Shown: positions 46,300 through 57,896, numbered from the stretch's first letter. The stretch: DNA of 64,000 nt from Chamaecrista fasciculata (GCA_003254925.1 QANZ01011603.1:22322-86321); one strand, 5' to 3'. The notes: generated by a model from the letters alone, not told the origin. A program made the numbers and translations.

Positions 46300-49200
46300 T
46301 TACTCTGCAAGATGGCATAAACCCTCATTAACTCTTTCATCTAAAATGAGTTTCAGAAACTAAAACGAAATGCAAATAAAGGACATACAATTACAATCGT
46401 GGATTGATGTTAAAGATGAAGAGAAAAAGAAATTGAATAATTCGAAGGGGTACCATTTGGCAAGGTTGGGAACGTGTCTGGGAGTGGCATTTTACAGTCA
46501 TCACCATTAAAGTAGACTCTTCTGGGAAAAGCCCATCCATTTCTTAAAGTGAAAGTTTGAGGGTCTTTGGAGATGAGTATTTCTGTTGTTACATAACCCA
46601 CGGAATTCTCATTAGAGTGAAATAGTATATTGTTGTAGAATTCTATTCCCCATAATAGCACAACCTCATCTGCAAAATTAAAAAACAAAAAAGTCACACT
46701 TCGTCTTCATTAATTAATTAATTAGTATATATAATGTAATGTACCAGCCATCAAAACAAGTTCACAACATCCAAATTTATATTTATCTCCACACTCTTCA
46801 TTTGATACACAATTTAATAACTTTTTTCATAAAAATAAAGTAGTTTAGTAATTAATAAAGTATAGTCAAATACAATTTTATATTTTCAGTCCAAAAAAAA
46901 AAATATAATTTTATATTTCAAGTGATAATTATTTTATATATCAAAATATAAATAATAATATTCAGATTTTTAAGTACTGCAAGAAAAGAAATAGCAGTAT
47001 AGGGATTTTTTTTATGCTAAGATGAGAAAATTTAGTAATTACTTTTAGGCAAAAGACCCTTTTGTGCCCCTAACGTTTAGGGTTAGTTTAAGTTATGCCC
47101 TTAACATTTGTTTTGTGTCAATTATGCCCCTAATGTGAAACATTGGTGTCAATTATACCCTAACTTCATTTTTTTTTGGGCCAAAGTCTTACTCTGGTCC
47201 CTCAAATTTGCTCAAAGTTCCGTTTTGGACCCTCAAGTCTTTGGTGAATTTTTCAACGAGATACACGGCGGCCCCGATAATTATGCATGAAAACTCCTAA
47301 TCCAAGGTTTTTTGACCTTCTGAGTTCAATGGCGACCTCCATGCATTTTTGCGAAAAACATGACTGGCAAACCGTTGAAAAGTTACATAGTCGCCGAAAA
47401 TCATATTTCCAGTCATTTATTTGTAAAATGAAAGCTGCCATTGAACTCAGGAAGTCAAAAAACCTTGGATTACAAGTTTTCATAATCGTCGAGACCGCCA
47501 TGTATCTTGCCAGAAAGTTCGCCGGCGACTTGAGGGACCAAAACAGAACTTTGAGCAAACTTGAGGGACCAAAATAAGACTTTGGCCCAAAAAAAATTGA
47601 GGTTAGGGTATAATTGACACCAACGTTTCATATTGGGGGCATAATTGACACAAAACAAACGTTAGGGGCATAACTGAAACTGACCCCAAATATTAGGGGC
47701 ACGAACTGACAGAAGGGTCTTTTGCTTTACTTTTAAATAAGGCCAAAGTCCTATTTTGGTCCCTCAAATTTTTTTGTTCCATTTTGGTTCCTCATGCTTC
47801 TTCAAAGTTCTGTTTTGGTCCTTCAAATTCTTTTCGTTCTGTTTTAGTCTTTCAAGTTTCTAAAAATTCCACCGTTAGTTCTTGACTCTTTTCCATCCAT
47901 TTTTTCTGTTAAAAAAAGGAAAGGAAAACTAACTTTTATTTCCTAACAATTTTACTCTTTTAAAAGAGCAAAATGGTTGGTAGATGAAAGCTAGTTTTTT
48001 TTTTCTTTTTTTAATGAAAAAAAGTGGATGGAAAAGAGTGAGGGACTAACAGTGAAACTTTTTGAAAACTTGAAGAATCAAAACGAAAATTTAAACAAAC
48101 ATGAAGGACCAAAACAGAAGAAAAAAAAAACTCGAGGGACTAAAACAGCAAACATGAGGGACCAAAATGTATTCGGGTATAAAAGCAATCTGGATCCTCT
48201 CGTCTGCAATCTATGGTCTCCGATTTTCTCTCTGCAAGACTGCAAGTAATCCAATTTCGTCATCCATTGATTTCATTCCATTATTCCTCCCTGCAACGTG
48301 GAATTGTGCAATCCAAAATGCTGCGAAATCTCCGATCTCGCCGTCGCCTCCGATATGGCGCCTTTATCTGCGCCGCCTCTTCGGCCATTCTTCTCTTGGT
48401 CTCTGTCTCTCTTCTCTACACTCGCCTCTCTCACTCTCACGCTCTCCTTCACAGTCACCTCCACCGAAACCCTAGATCTTCGCATCACATCAACTTCGAC
48501 TCCCTCCTCTCAGATTCCGTCAGCGATGACACCTTGGGCAGCGAAGACAAGATCGACGCCCTCGATTTTGTCGAAGAACAACAGCAGGAAGAGGATGATC
48601 TCAGAACCATGGAAGTCGAAGAAGAAGACGAGCCCTTCGATCAGATCAAGGATCGCGGCTATTTCTTTGACCATGTTAGCGGGACCATCCGGAGGGCTTT
48701 CAATAAACGTTCGATTGAGGAATGGGACGATGGCCAGGTAGGGGTTTTCGCGGGATCCGACGTCGACGATCGTAGTAAGGCCGCGTTTGGCTCCGATGAT
48801 ATGCCGGTGGACGAGCAGGTCAGAAGTAAAGCTATCCAAGTGACGGGGATAGAGGATTTACTTATGTTAAAAATGGGTAGGAGAGCTTCGCCATTACGAG
48901 AAGGTTGGGGTGAGTGGTTCGATAAGAAAGGTGAGTTTCTGCGGAAGGATAAGATGTTGAAGTCGACTTTGGAGGTTTTGAACCCTCTGCATAATCCCCT
49001 TTTGCAAGATCCAGATGGGTTGGGTGTGACGGGGTACACAAGGGGTGATCGAATTGTACAGAAGTCGTTGCTAAATGAGTTTAAGAAAGTTCCATTTCCA
49101 GTTAAAAAGGCTTTTAGCGTCTCCAGGGAGACTCGGTAGTCGAAGTAGCATGGAAGTCAAGTTATGGGTATTCTATGTAGTAGTCAATCCTGGTTTTGAT

Positions 49201-51272
49201 TGTGTTGTAGTGCAGTGAGGAATTCAGATGTGTTGAAATGTTCGGCCTTAAAGTATTTTACCCATGTTAGAAAAAACAAATACTAGAGAATGGTTTGCCA
49301 CTCTTCATAGTATGCAATATGAAATTATCTGTAGCTGAAGCATGAGTGACATGATAAAATTGCAAAAAGACACTTGGATACTGTTAAATTAAATCAAGCG
49401 TATCCTGAATGAATGAAGTATATGCTGCAGTAAGTACCTTGGAGGCCAGCAATGGGAAGCACTGTTTTGTTGAAGCTATACGCTGTTGCTGGTTGGCTGA
49501 AGCAAGGATGTTGAACCAGTACATTCCAGTTTGTGTAATCTCTGTTGAAGTTGTAGTTAGAAATTGTAAGTTTCACCCTCCAATAATCCCTGTAGTTGTT
49601 TTTAATATGCCAATGAACTCGAACTGGGCACATGTGATCCGTGCATTGTATTATATCATAATCATTCTCATTATCTGACCCTGATGAGAAATCAACTGGG
49701 CTGGCAAGAGAAACACACAGAGGAGTAAGAGGAGTGGAAACTACATCTGAGACAATGCCCTAACAATAACATTGTGCAAAACTAAGGATTAAGAAATACA
49801 CCTTATGCAAGTATTTGTACTTTTATCGGCTTCTCTGCATGCGCAACTGCATTCAGGGCATGATGTGATGGTTGGATTATAAAATGTTGAGAGCGAAACA
49901 CAGCATACTGGTGATCTGGCTGCAACAAAACTGGAGTATGTACATTTTGACTTCCAAGTTCCTGGAGTGCGGAAGGTTGTATATAATTAAGAGGGAATGC
50001 AATATTGTATGAAGGGAATGCTATTGTATTTGTACTGTTCTTCACATTTCTTTGGGGGTTCAATTATATAAATATTTTTCTTAATATGATATCTGCTTTG
50101 TGTTTCTCATGCTTTTAGTAGTTCTGAGAAGATCTTTTGATTAAGGAAGTGAATGAGCTCCTACAATACTACAAATCTACAATAAAAGAAAAACTGACGT
50201 TTATGATCACTAAATGCCATATTATTTTTATGCCACAGAACTTACTAAAAGCAGGTTGTTTTTGTCCCCCAAAATCTAAGGACATTGTGGGATCAGTATC
50301 AAGAAGTGGGCTACAAGTGTAACCACCGCCTGGGGCCATCAAAATAAGATTATTAGGCGCTTGTCCAAGTGAACCTTTCCCCAAGTTGCCAACTTTGAGT
50401 TCAAATGAAGAGAATGAATTGGAAGAATCGACTGCCTGAGCAGAAAGAAGGCCGCCATGGCAGCAATGCTCTGACCTTTTATCCGATGAGACATCTGTAT
50501 CAAGATCAGCAATGACGGGATTTCTGTTGCAGGAGTGTGGTATCTGATCTGTAAAACCTGTGCAATTCCCTCGATCTGTTGCGAAGGCACCATTCATTGA
50601 CCAAATCACCTCTTTTTTTGCCCATGTCCATCCTAGCTTCCAGCCAGGTTTGCTTATTTGACGATATTGATAATAGTTTTGCAGGGTCACCCTTGCCTGT
50701 ACAACATTTTCATGTTACGTTTTAGTCATGCTTCATAACTTCATGTTGTATGCAAAATTATGAGCTTAGTGAAATTGTCAAAAGAATGAACTCATGATTT
50801 CATGGTCAATCCTATATCCCTACAACCTACAGACACTGGTGGTTTCTGTGGAGGAAGGCTAAGGATTATGCTAGTGTAAATCCATACATTCTGATGAAGA
50901 TAAGTGCACAATAAAGGGTAATGCATAGTTTGTGTTGCTAGATTTTTAGTCCAATAATCAAACATTAGTTCCCAGAGTGATAGATAGTACTGACCAGATA
51001 TCCATCATCTGTCGTTTGATAAATGTCAATGGTTACTGTAATGTTTCCATTTGGATCCAAGGGATCATAGCAATCTGCAGATCAGGTTTAGAAGTAAGTG
51101 AGCAATGGGAAAAGGAACAATGGAAGATAGAAGAGTGCCATGCGAGTACTGAAATCTGAACTTTGAAAAACAGAACAAGTGGAGAAAGTATAGTGCCTGA
51201 CACAGTGCAGACGGCAAGTAATAGCATAAACTTCACTGCATGAGGCGATATGCGATCAAGATGCGGCACCAT
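46300..51272 (-). CDS. COBL: COBRA-like protein
   Basis: COBRA-like proteins are secreted or GPI-anchored cell-wall proteins that control cellulose orientation and cell expansion. Seven exons keep phase: 51272-51197, 51074-50995, 50696-50246, 49961-49802, 49700-49438, 46669-46454 and 46304-46300 (416 residues). A signal peptide (AVKFMLLLAVCTVS) leads to the cellulose-binding-like part (YDPLDPNGNITVTID, GWKLGWTWAKKEVIWSMNGA), the CCVS motif, the Cys-rich run CPECSCACR, then CTDHMCPVRVHWH and GWAFPRRVYFNGDDCKMP. The proposed last exon adds one Glu before a stop. If the final intron is retained, the frame ends after LPNGTPSNYSISFSLHL instead. Either way no clear hydrophobic GPI-anchor signal is seen, so the protein may be secreted without an anchor. 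Intron 1 uses a GC donor. Intron 5 (46670-49437) contains a gene on the other strand. Confidence 0.88.
47048..47726. mobile_element. Nested fold-back MULE-like element in the COBRA intron
   Basis: Termini GGCAAAAGACCC and GGGTCTTTTGCT with the perfect 9-bp target duplication TTACTTTTA at 47039-47047 and 47727-47735. The outer arms repeat 'gcccctaacgttt' motifs. An inner palindrome at about 47180-47590 begins GGGCCAAAGTC and ends with its inverse, and its centre (about 47270-47495) is itself an inverted repeat whose arms share CTAATCCAAGGTTTTTTGAC. No transposase is encoded. Confidence 0.75.
47741..48165. mobile_element. Second fold-back element in the COBRA intron
   Basis: Left arm starts GGCCAAAGTCCTATTTTGGT and the right arm ends in the complementary GAGGGACCAAAATG, but the right terminal bases are missing. 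It sits 15 bp after the target duplication of the previous element and just upstream of the gene at 48318. Its TIR resembles the inner palindrome of 47048-47726, so they are related. Confidence 0.6.
48318..49139 (+). CDS. Unknown single-span membrane protein nested in the COBRA intron
   Basis: An intronless frame for 273 residues starting MLRNLRSRRRLRYGAFICAA. The frame is open 35 codons further upstream, but the Met at 48318 directly precedes a basic stretch and a hydrophobic span (about 13-34), as in a type II membrane protein. An acidic segment follows (EEQQQEEDDLRTMEVEEEDE, about 85-104). The C-terminal half has a conserved-looking run LEVLNPLHNPLLQDPDG then VTGYTRGDRIVQKSLLNEF. Not assigned to a known function: it resembles plant proteins of unknown role. 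It lies inside intron 5 of the COBRA-like gene in opposite orientation. The codon pattern is clearly coding and the frame is clean. Confidence 0.8.
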   Translation: MLRNLRSRRRLRYGAFICAASSAILLLVSVSLLYTRLSHSHALLHSHLHRNPRSSHHINFDSLLSDSVSDDTLGSEDKIDALDFVEEQQQEEDDLRTMEVEEEDEPFDQIKDRGYFFDHVSGTIRRAFNKRSIEEWDDGQVGVFAGSDVDDRSKAAFGSDDMPVDEQVRSKAIQVTGIEDLLMLKMGRRASPLREGWGEWFDKKGEFLRKDKMLKSTLEVLNPLHNPLLQDPDGLGVTGYTRGDRIVQKSLLNEFKKVPFPVKKAFSVSRETR

Positions 51273-52905
51273 TTCTTCCTTTCAAATTTGGGGAGGCAAG
51301 TGTTTGACTCTGTGATGTCCCAAGTGTTTGGGACAAAGAATCGCCTTTATTAAGAAGAAAAGTTCCATGTTAATCTAGAGAAACCCGTTATTTGTTCTTT
51401 CTTGTCTGACTTGGATCATACAAGGATTCATTGGAAATATCAACTATGATTAACTTTATCTTCTTGTTTTCTTTTGATTATTAGGGATTTGATTAATCTG
51501 GTTTGGAGTTTATATATAAGACTCTTGAGCCTTATCACATACCTAGATGATGTTCCTAACTGTAGCATAAGTCCATTACATATAGTTAAAATTAATCCTC
51601 TTTATAAAGACCGAATTCTAAGAAACATTCAAATACCTTCTGTTCCTCATAGCTACGCTAAACAGAACATAAATGAAAAAAGTAATCATGTAAGGTTAGA
51701 ATTCTTGAAATTATTAACTGTTTATCATTGAATTATTTTAAAACTTATATTTGTATTTTAAAATAAATGTAAAATGATTTTTCAATAATTACAATTACAC
51801 CTAGATTTTAAAAGATGATCTAATGATAAAAAAAAAATTTGAAATAACTGAACTTATAGTTCTCAATAATATTTTTTTAAGTAGAATGGCCATTTTGTCC
51901 CATTGAATACCTTTTAGTGGACGGACAGTTTAAGAGCTCATCATACTCACGTCGATGCTAATTAGTAAGACAAAGCAGTTCATACCTTTTTTTAAACGCA
52001 CCAAGGATGATAATGACAAACATGAAGGCTCTGTTATTCACTCTTTTAAAAATATTTTTTTGGGTGGAAAGACTAAACTTCCATGACAAATATTTTCTAG
52101 AAAGATTAAAGGGACGAACTATTGAAAGTATTTTATTTGTTTGAAACATAATGGAATAATAAGCCTACTTTTTTCCCATTAATTGTTTGCTTTGGTTTAT
52201 TGTAACATTATTTGTTAATAAAATGTTCCTCTAAACTGGATATGTCAATTTTGATCCGGCAATATGTTAAATTTTAAAATAAACAAGTAAAAGTAATTTA
52301 TATTATATTTATACGCTTTTCTCTTTTCACCCTATCAGAGATTTTTTTTTCTTTACAAAATATACGACGCACAGATTTTCCATTGAACCAAAGGGAACTT
52401 ACAATTCCTCTCAAAAGAAAAAAGAAGATAAGTTACAATTATACTTATTTTGAGTTTTTGACCATGACATTGTTATATTTATTATATATTTGATTAAATA
52501 TAATTATTTTTATTGGAAGACTTTTTTATTATAAACAAATGTGCAATAAAAGTCGAATCTAAATTAACGGGGACAAAATTATGGATACTAGATTGGGGAA
52601 AAAAAAACTACATACGCCTGGCTTTCAACATTCTCACACTTCTTTCCGGCCAAAAAATAAACAAGAAAAAACATTCTCACACTTCTGAATTTTTCTTTTT
52701 CTGTTTTGAGTTTAATTGGGTGAGGAGTGAGTTTTAAGGCATGGATATTGAGATTGGGCTTGTGGATCATGGGCTAATAAGTGTGTTTTATTATTATTTT
52801 TTAATAGTAAGATGGGCCTCTTGTGTTCTTTTTAAGGGCTCATGTAGTTAGGCTTTTTTTAAAAGGCTCATGTAGTAAATTTTACATATTATAATAGATT
52901 TGTAT
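51273..52905. other. COBRA upstream region and AT-rich spacer
   Basis: Contains the 5' flank of the COBRA-like gene. No gene or clear repeat seen beyond simple AT-rich sequence. Confidence 0.5.
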
Positions 52906-52914
52906 GATTATGAT

Positions 52915-53160
52915 GAGTTAGAATACAAAGTTTGATTCTCGACATGAGATCTAATGAGTCATGAGCCAATAAAATAATGAGAAGAGTTAGTTGTATGTAA
53001 CTAGTGATGTGACTGACTCCATACACAGTTGTGATTGGTTAAAAAATTCATTATTTTTTTATTATTTTTCAACATTAAATTACATTAATGGCTATAATTA
53101 TGTCACATCAGCATTTACATCCCATGTCAAAAAATCAAACTTTACGTCTTAGACTAACCC
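52915..53160. mobile_element. MITE with perfect 9-bp target duplication
   Basis: Termini GAGTTAGAATACAAAGTTTG and (complemented right end) GGGTTAGTCTAAGACGTAAA carry the shared subterminal core AAAGTTTGATT. The target duplication GATTATGAT lies at 52906-52914 and 53161-53169, typical of Mutator-like elements. It is homologous to 44248-44486. Confidence 0.8.
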
Positions 53161-53185
53161 GATTATGATATAACAAGTATTAACC

Positions 53186-53755
53186 ACATAATATAATGAC
53201 TTTAGAACTTCTCTCCAAAACCGCTCAATCGGTCCTGCTCGTTTTCTCTCCAAAATTTCAAGAGTCGTCTTCTTCTTCTTCCATATTTGTCTACAGGGAG
53301 GAATTGTAGTATTTGAATAAATCAGATTCAGTCCCCTCAAATTTGGTGATGGTTTTACCCAGATCTAATTCTGGTTCTATTCTTTCTTCGTGAAAGATTT
53401 ATTCCAACATTAGATCGACTCAGATCTGAGTATCTATGTCGAAAAATATTCGATCAATCGTCAAATCTATGGAGAAGTTATTGTCATCTACATTCATGAA
53501 GAAAACTGTTTTTCTGATATACATAGAGTATAATGGTAAACACTTTGTTGGCAACACCAAGATTGGTGATTATGTTCATCCTGCGGATATATCTTTCATA
53601 TAGGATCAGTTGTACTTTTAATTAGTTTCTTTAGTTCAACATTGTTTATAGATTATTTCTCTTATGTTTTATTAGATTTAAGTTCTCTGATTGATTGTAA
53701 GTACATTATGGCTTTTCTATAATTTTATTTGACTTGGTACTTTTCAAAAAAAAAA
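53186..53755 (+). mobile_element. Possible retroposed sequence with A tail
   Basis: A non-AT-rich stretch ends in TGGTACTTTTC followed by an A run at about 53745-53755. The motif AAGTATTAACCAC flanks it (about 53176-53188 before, AGTATTAAGCACC at about 53756 after). Two more copies of the motif, each preceded by an A run, follow at about 53791 and 53822. This suggests retroposition by LINE machinery, perhaps more than once. No protein family is recognisable. Gene-like upstream sequence could be a processed pseudogene. Confidence 0.4.
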
Positions 53756-53829
53756 AGTATTAAGCACCATTTGGCAAAAAAAAAAAATACAGTATTAACC
53801 ACCTGACCAAAGAAAAAAAAACAAGTATT

Positions 53830-54305
53830 AACCACGTATTTGACTAATATAAATGTATGAAGAAAAAGACTAATTTTTAATAAAGTATACTTTTAAAAGT
53901 CATAGTTTTATATATTAAGTGACATTGAAATCAATTTTTAATAAAGTATACTTTTAAACAGAAAAATAATATCAACTTAGAGGATATTTTAATATTTTTA
54001 AATTAATAAATTTTATTTGGGACATGTTAGATTTCCCTCTCTAGAAATAATTTTTTTATTTTTAAAAAATAAAAAAAAAAGTGTTTGATGATATTTTTTT
54101 TTTCAATTTCAGAATTTAAAAATTAAATATTGTTTTCAAAATAAAAAAAATTATTGAAGGATGTTTTAAACTTCAAAATAACTTTTAAAAATTATTTTTA
54201 GAGATAGAAATCAAACATATCCTTAAATTTTTAGCATATTGCTATGAGAATTTTGAATAGTTTTACTTATGTTTTCATTAACTTCTATCAATGAACAGGA
54301 AATGA
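53830..54305. other. AT-rich intergenic sequence
   Basis: No gene seen. It includes a short near-repeat (TTTTAATAAAGTATACTTTTAAA) at about 53875 and 53935. Confidence 0.45.
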
Positions 54306-54624
54306 TGGATAAATTAATATACCTTCACATGCAAATTAGTTTACTTGTAAATATTAAATTTCCTGGATGTACAGATCTAAGAATTGACTTAGTAATTTAA
54401 GAAAAATTGTGAATAACTAAATAATATTCCTTTTCCAATTAATTTGCGTAGAGTGAATATTCTTGCAAATCAAACACTCTTATCCACGTCTTGGGCATTC
54501 TCGCAGACACACACCATTACATCCTACTTAATGCACACAACTAATAACATCATTATATACTACGTCCTAAGTGATTTGTAGAAGAGCTAAAATACACCAA
54601 AACATCTTGGCCTCATTGAAGAAA
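54306..54624. repeat. Flanking segment A, copied twice inside the palindrome
   Basis: This 319-bp unit, starting TGGATAAATTAATATACC, is the left flank of the MULE-like element. A near-identical direct copy lies at 55325-55640 and an inverted copy at 57140-57453. Non-coding. It contains no obvious transposon of its own. Confidence 0.85.
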
Positions 54625-57600
54625 GGCAAACCACCATTTTGTGCTTCTAACGTTTGCAGTGATTTTCAGTTATGCCCCTAACGTTTTATTTTGTTCAGGC
54701 GTGTCCTCAATGTGAAACTAACGTTTCAATTATGCGCCCAATTTTGACTCAATACCCATGTGGCAATTTTTTTTTACTTATATGTCATTTTTTTGGTCTG
54801 ACTTAAATACGTGGCATGATGACTGGACATTCCTTTTTTTTTTTCCACTGTGGCATGATAACTGGATTTACATTTTTGAACATAAAAATTGAGTAAACTA
54901 GCAAATCAATCCTTGGATTTACATTTTTCATCACCTTCATTCATTTTAGTCTCAAATCCTCAAAATAAAATTGTAAAGTGTCCCAAAACTCTTCCAAACA
55001 TTTCAATTTAGTCCTTAAAAGTATTAAAAACCCTAAAACCTAAACTCTAAACCTTAAAACTATAAACCCTAAACCCTAAACTCTAAAATTCTAAACCCTA
55101 AAACCCTAAACCCTAAAAAATCTAATTTGAGCAATTAGGTCCCTCACCCATTCTTATCCCATTATTCTCAATTCCCCCTCTTTTCATCATCTTCATTCAT
55201 TTTAGTCCCAAATCCTCAAAAAAAAATTGTAAAGTGTCCCAAAACTCTTCCAAACATTCTAAATTAGTCCTAAAGCTATTTTTTGTTCAGCTTTGGTCCT
55301 CAAACTTTCATATTTGTTATATTTTGGATAAATTAATATACCTTCACATGCAAATTAGTTTACTTGTAAATATTAAATTTCCTGGATGTACAGATCTAAG
55401 AATTGACTTAGTAATTTAAGAAAAATTGTGAATAACTAAATAATATTCCTTTTCCAATTAATTTGCGTAGAGTGAATATTCTTTCAAATCAAACACTCTT
55501 ATCCACGTCTTGGGCATTCTCGCAGACACACACCATTACATCCTTAATGCACACAACTAATAACATCATTATATACTACGTCCTAAGTGATTTGTAGAAG
55601 AGCTAAAATACACCAAAACATCTTGGCCTCATTGAAGAAAGGCAAAATACCATTTCGTGCCTCTAACGTTTGCTGTGATTTTCAGTTATGCCCCTAACGT
55701 TTAATTTTGTTCAGGCGTGCCCTCAATGTGAAACTAACGTTTCAATTATGCCCCCAATTTTGACTCAATGCCCATGTGACAATTTTTTTTACTTATGTGT
55801 CATTTTTTTAGTCTGACTTGAATACGTGACATGATGACTAGATATTCCTATTTTTTTTTCCACTGTGGCATGATGACTTTATTTACATTTTTGAACATAA
55901 AAATTGAGTAAACTAGCAAATCAGTCCCTGGATTTACATTTTTCATCATCTTCATTCATTTTAGTCCCAAATCCTCAAAATAAAATTGTAAACTGTCCCA
56001 AAACTCTTCCAAACATTTCAATTTAGTCCTTAAAAGTATTAAAAACCCTAAAACCTAAACTCTAAATCTTAAAACTATAAACCCTAAACCCTAAACTCTA
56101 AAATTCTAAACCCTAAACCCTAAAAAATCTAATTTAAGCAATTAGGTCCCTCACCCATTCTTATCCCATTATTCTCAATTCCCCCTCTTTTCATCATCTT
56201 CATTCATTTTAGTCCCAAATCCTCAAAATAAAATTGTAAAGTGTCCCAAAACTCTTCCAAACATTCTAAGTTAGTCCTTAAAAATATTAAAAACCCAAAA
56301 CCTCAAAATAAATTTATCGTTATTTTTCTTTTTAAAAAGTGAAAATTTTTCTTGTAAAGAGTGATTTTTTTTCCTTTGTCAACTTACTTATCATAACACA
56401 TATGAGAGAGAAATAATCAATCTCAACTGTCCAATTAGAAATAATGGAAGAAATTCGGTCAAATCATATTTTGGAGACCAAAATGTAACAAATATGAAAG
56501 TTTGAGGACCAAAGCTGAACAAAAAATAGCTTTAGGACTAACTTAGAATGTTTGGAAGAGTTTTGGGACACTTTACAATTTTATTTTGAGGATTTGGGAC
56601 TAAAATGAATGAAGATGATGAAAAGAGGGGGAATTGAGAATAATTGGATAAGAATGGGTGAGGGACATAATTGCTCAAATTAGATTTTTTAGGGTTTAGG
56701 GTTTATAGTTTTAAGGTTTAGAGTTTAGGTTTTAGGGTTTTTAATACTTTTAAGGACTAAATTGAAATGTTTGGAAGAGTTTTGGGACACTTTACAATTT
56801 TATTTTGAGGATTTGGGACTAAAATGAATGAAGATGATGAAAAATGTAAATCCAGGGACTGATTTGCTAGTTTACTCAATTTTTATGTTCAAAAATGTAA
56901 ATAAAGTCATCATGCCACGGTGGAAAAAAAAGGAATATCTAGTCATCATGCCACGTATTCAAGTCAGACCAAAAAAATGACACATAAGTATAAAAAATTG
57001 TCACATGGGCATTGAGTCAAAATTGGGGGCATAATTGAAACGTTAGTTTCACATTGAGGGCACGTCTGAACAAAATGAAACGTTAGGGGTATAACTGAAA
57101 ATCACTGCAAACGTTAGAGACACGAAATGGTGTTTTGTCTTTCTTCAATGAGGCCAAGATGTTTTGGTGTATTTTAGCTCTTCTACAAATCACTTAGGAC
57201 GTAGTATATAATGATGTTATTAGTTGTGTGCATTAAGGATGTAATGGTGTGTGTCTGCGAGAATGCCCAAGACGTGGATAAGAGTGTTTGATTTGCAAGA
57301 ATATTCACTCTACGCAAATTAATTGGAAAAGGAATATTATTTAGTTATTCACAATTTTTCTTAAATTACTAAGTCAATTCTTAGATCTGTACATCCAGGA
57401 AATTTAATATTTACAAGGAAACTAATTTGCATGTGAAGGTATATATTTATCCAAAATGTAACAAATATGAAAGTTTGAGGACCAAAGCTGAACAAAAAAT
57501 AGCTTTAGGACTAACTTAGAATATTTGGAAGAGTTTTGGGACACTTTACAATTTTATTTTGAGGATTTGAGACTAAAATGAATGAAGATGATGAAAAATG

Positions 57601-57896
57601 TAAATCCAGGGACTGATTTGCTAGTTTACTCAATTTTTATGTTCAAAAATGTAAATAAAGTCATCATGCCACGGTGAAAAAAAAATAGGAATATCTAGTC
57701 ATCATGCCACGTATTCAAGTCAGACCAAAAAAATGACACATAAGTAAAAAAAAATTGTCACATGGGCATTGAGTCAAAATTGGTGGCATAATTGAAACGT
57801 TAGTTTCACATTGAGGGCACGCCTGAACAAAATGAAACGTTAGGGGCATAACTGAAAATCATTGCAAACGTTAGGAGTACGAAAGGGTATTTTGGC
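54625..57896. mobile_element. Palindromic nested MULE-like element (3.3 kb)
   Basis: Outer ends match the Pack-MULE family at 27739-29103, and a perfect 9-bp target duplication TTGAAGAAA lies at 54616-54624 and 57897-57905. The order of parts is B (54625-55255), a MITE piece, A' (55325-55640), B' (55641-56290), a centre made of half a MITE (about 56300-56545), B'' inverted (about 56546-57139), A'' inverted (57140-57453), the MITE piece inverted, and B''' inverted (about 57515-57896). The copies are very alike by eye. Degenerate CCCTAAA repeats occur in B and B' (about 55020-55125 and 56043-56145). No transposase is encoded. Confidence 0.8.
55020..55125. repeat. Degenerate telomere-type (CCCTAAA)n repeats in the MULE-like family
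   Basis: Several perfect CCCTAAA units are mixed with AACTCTAAA and AAACCTAAA variants. The same block recurs at about 56043-56145 and, as TTTAGGG, at about 28650-28712 and 56680-56740. They lie inside transposon copies, so they are interstitial and not chromosome ends. Confidence 0.75.

Noticed and set aside
47253-47577. Two overlapping frames of about 100 codons near 47.4 kb
   Set aside because: Both come from the inverted repeat at the heart of a fold-back transposon, which gives similar frames on each strand.
55020-55125. CCCTAAA repeats as a chromosome end
   Set aside because: They are short, degenerate and embedded in transposon arms with unique genes on both sides.
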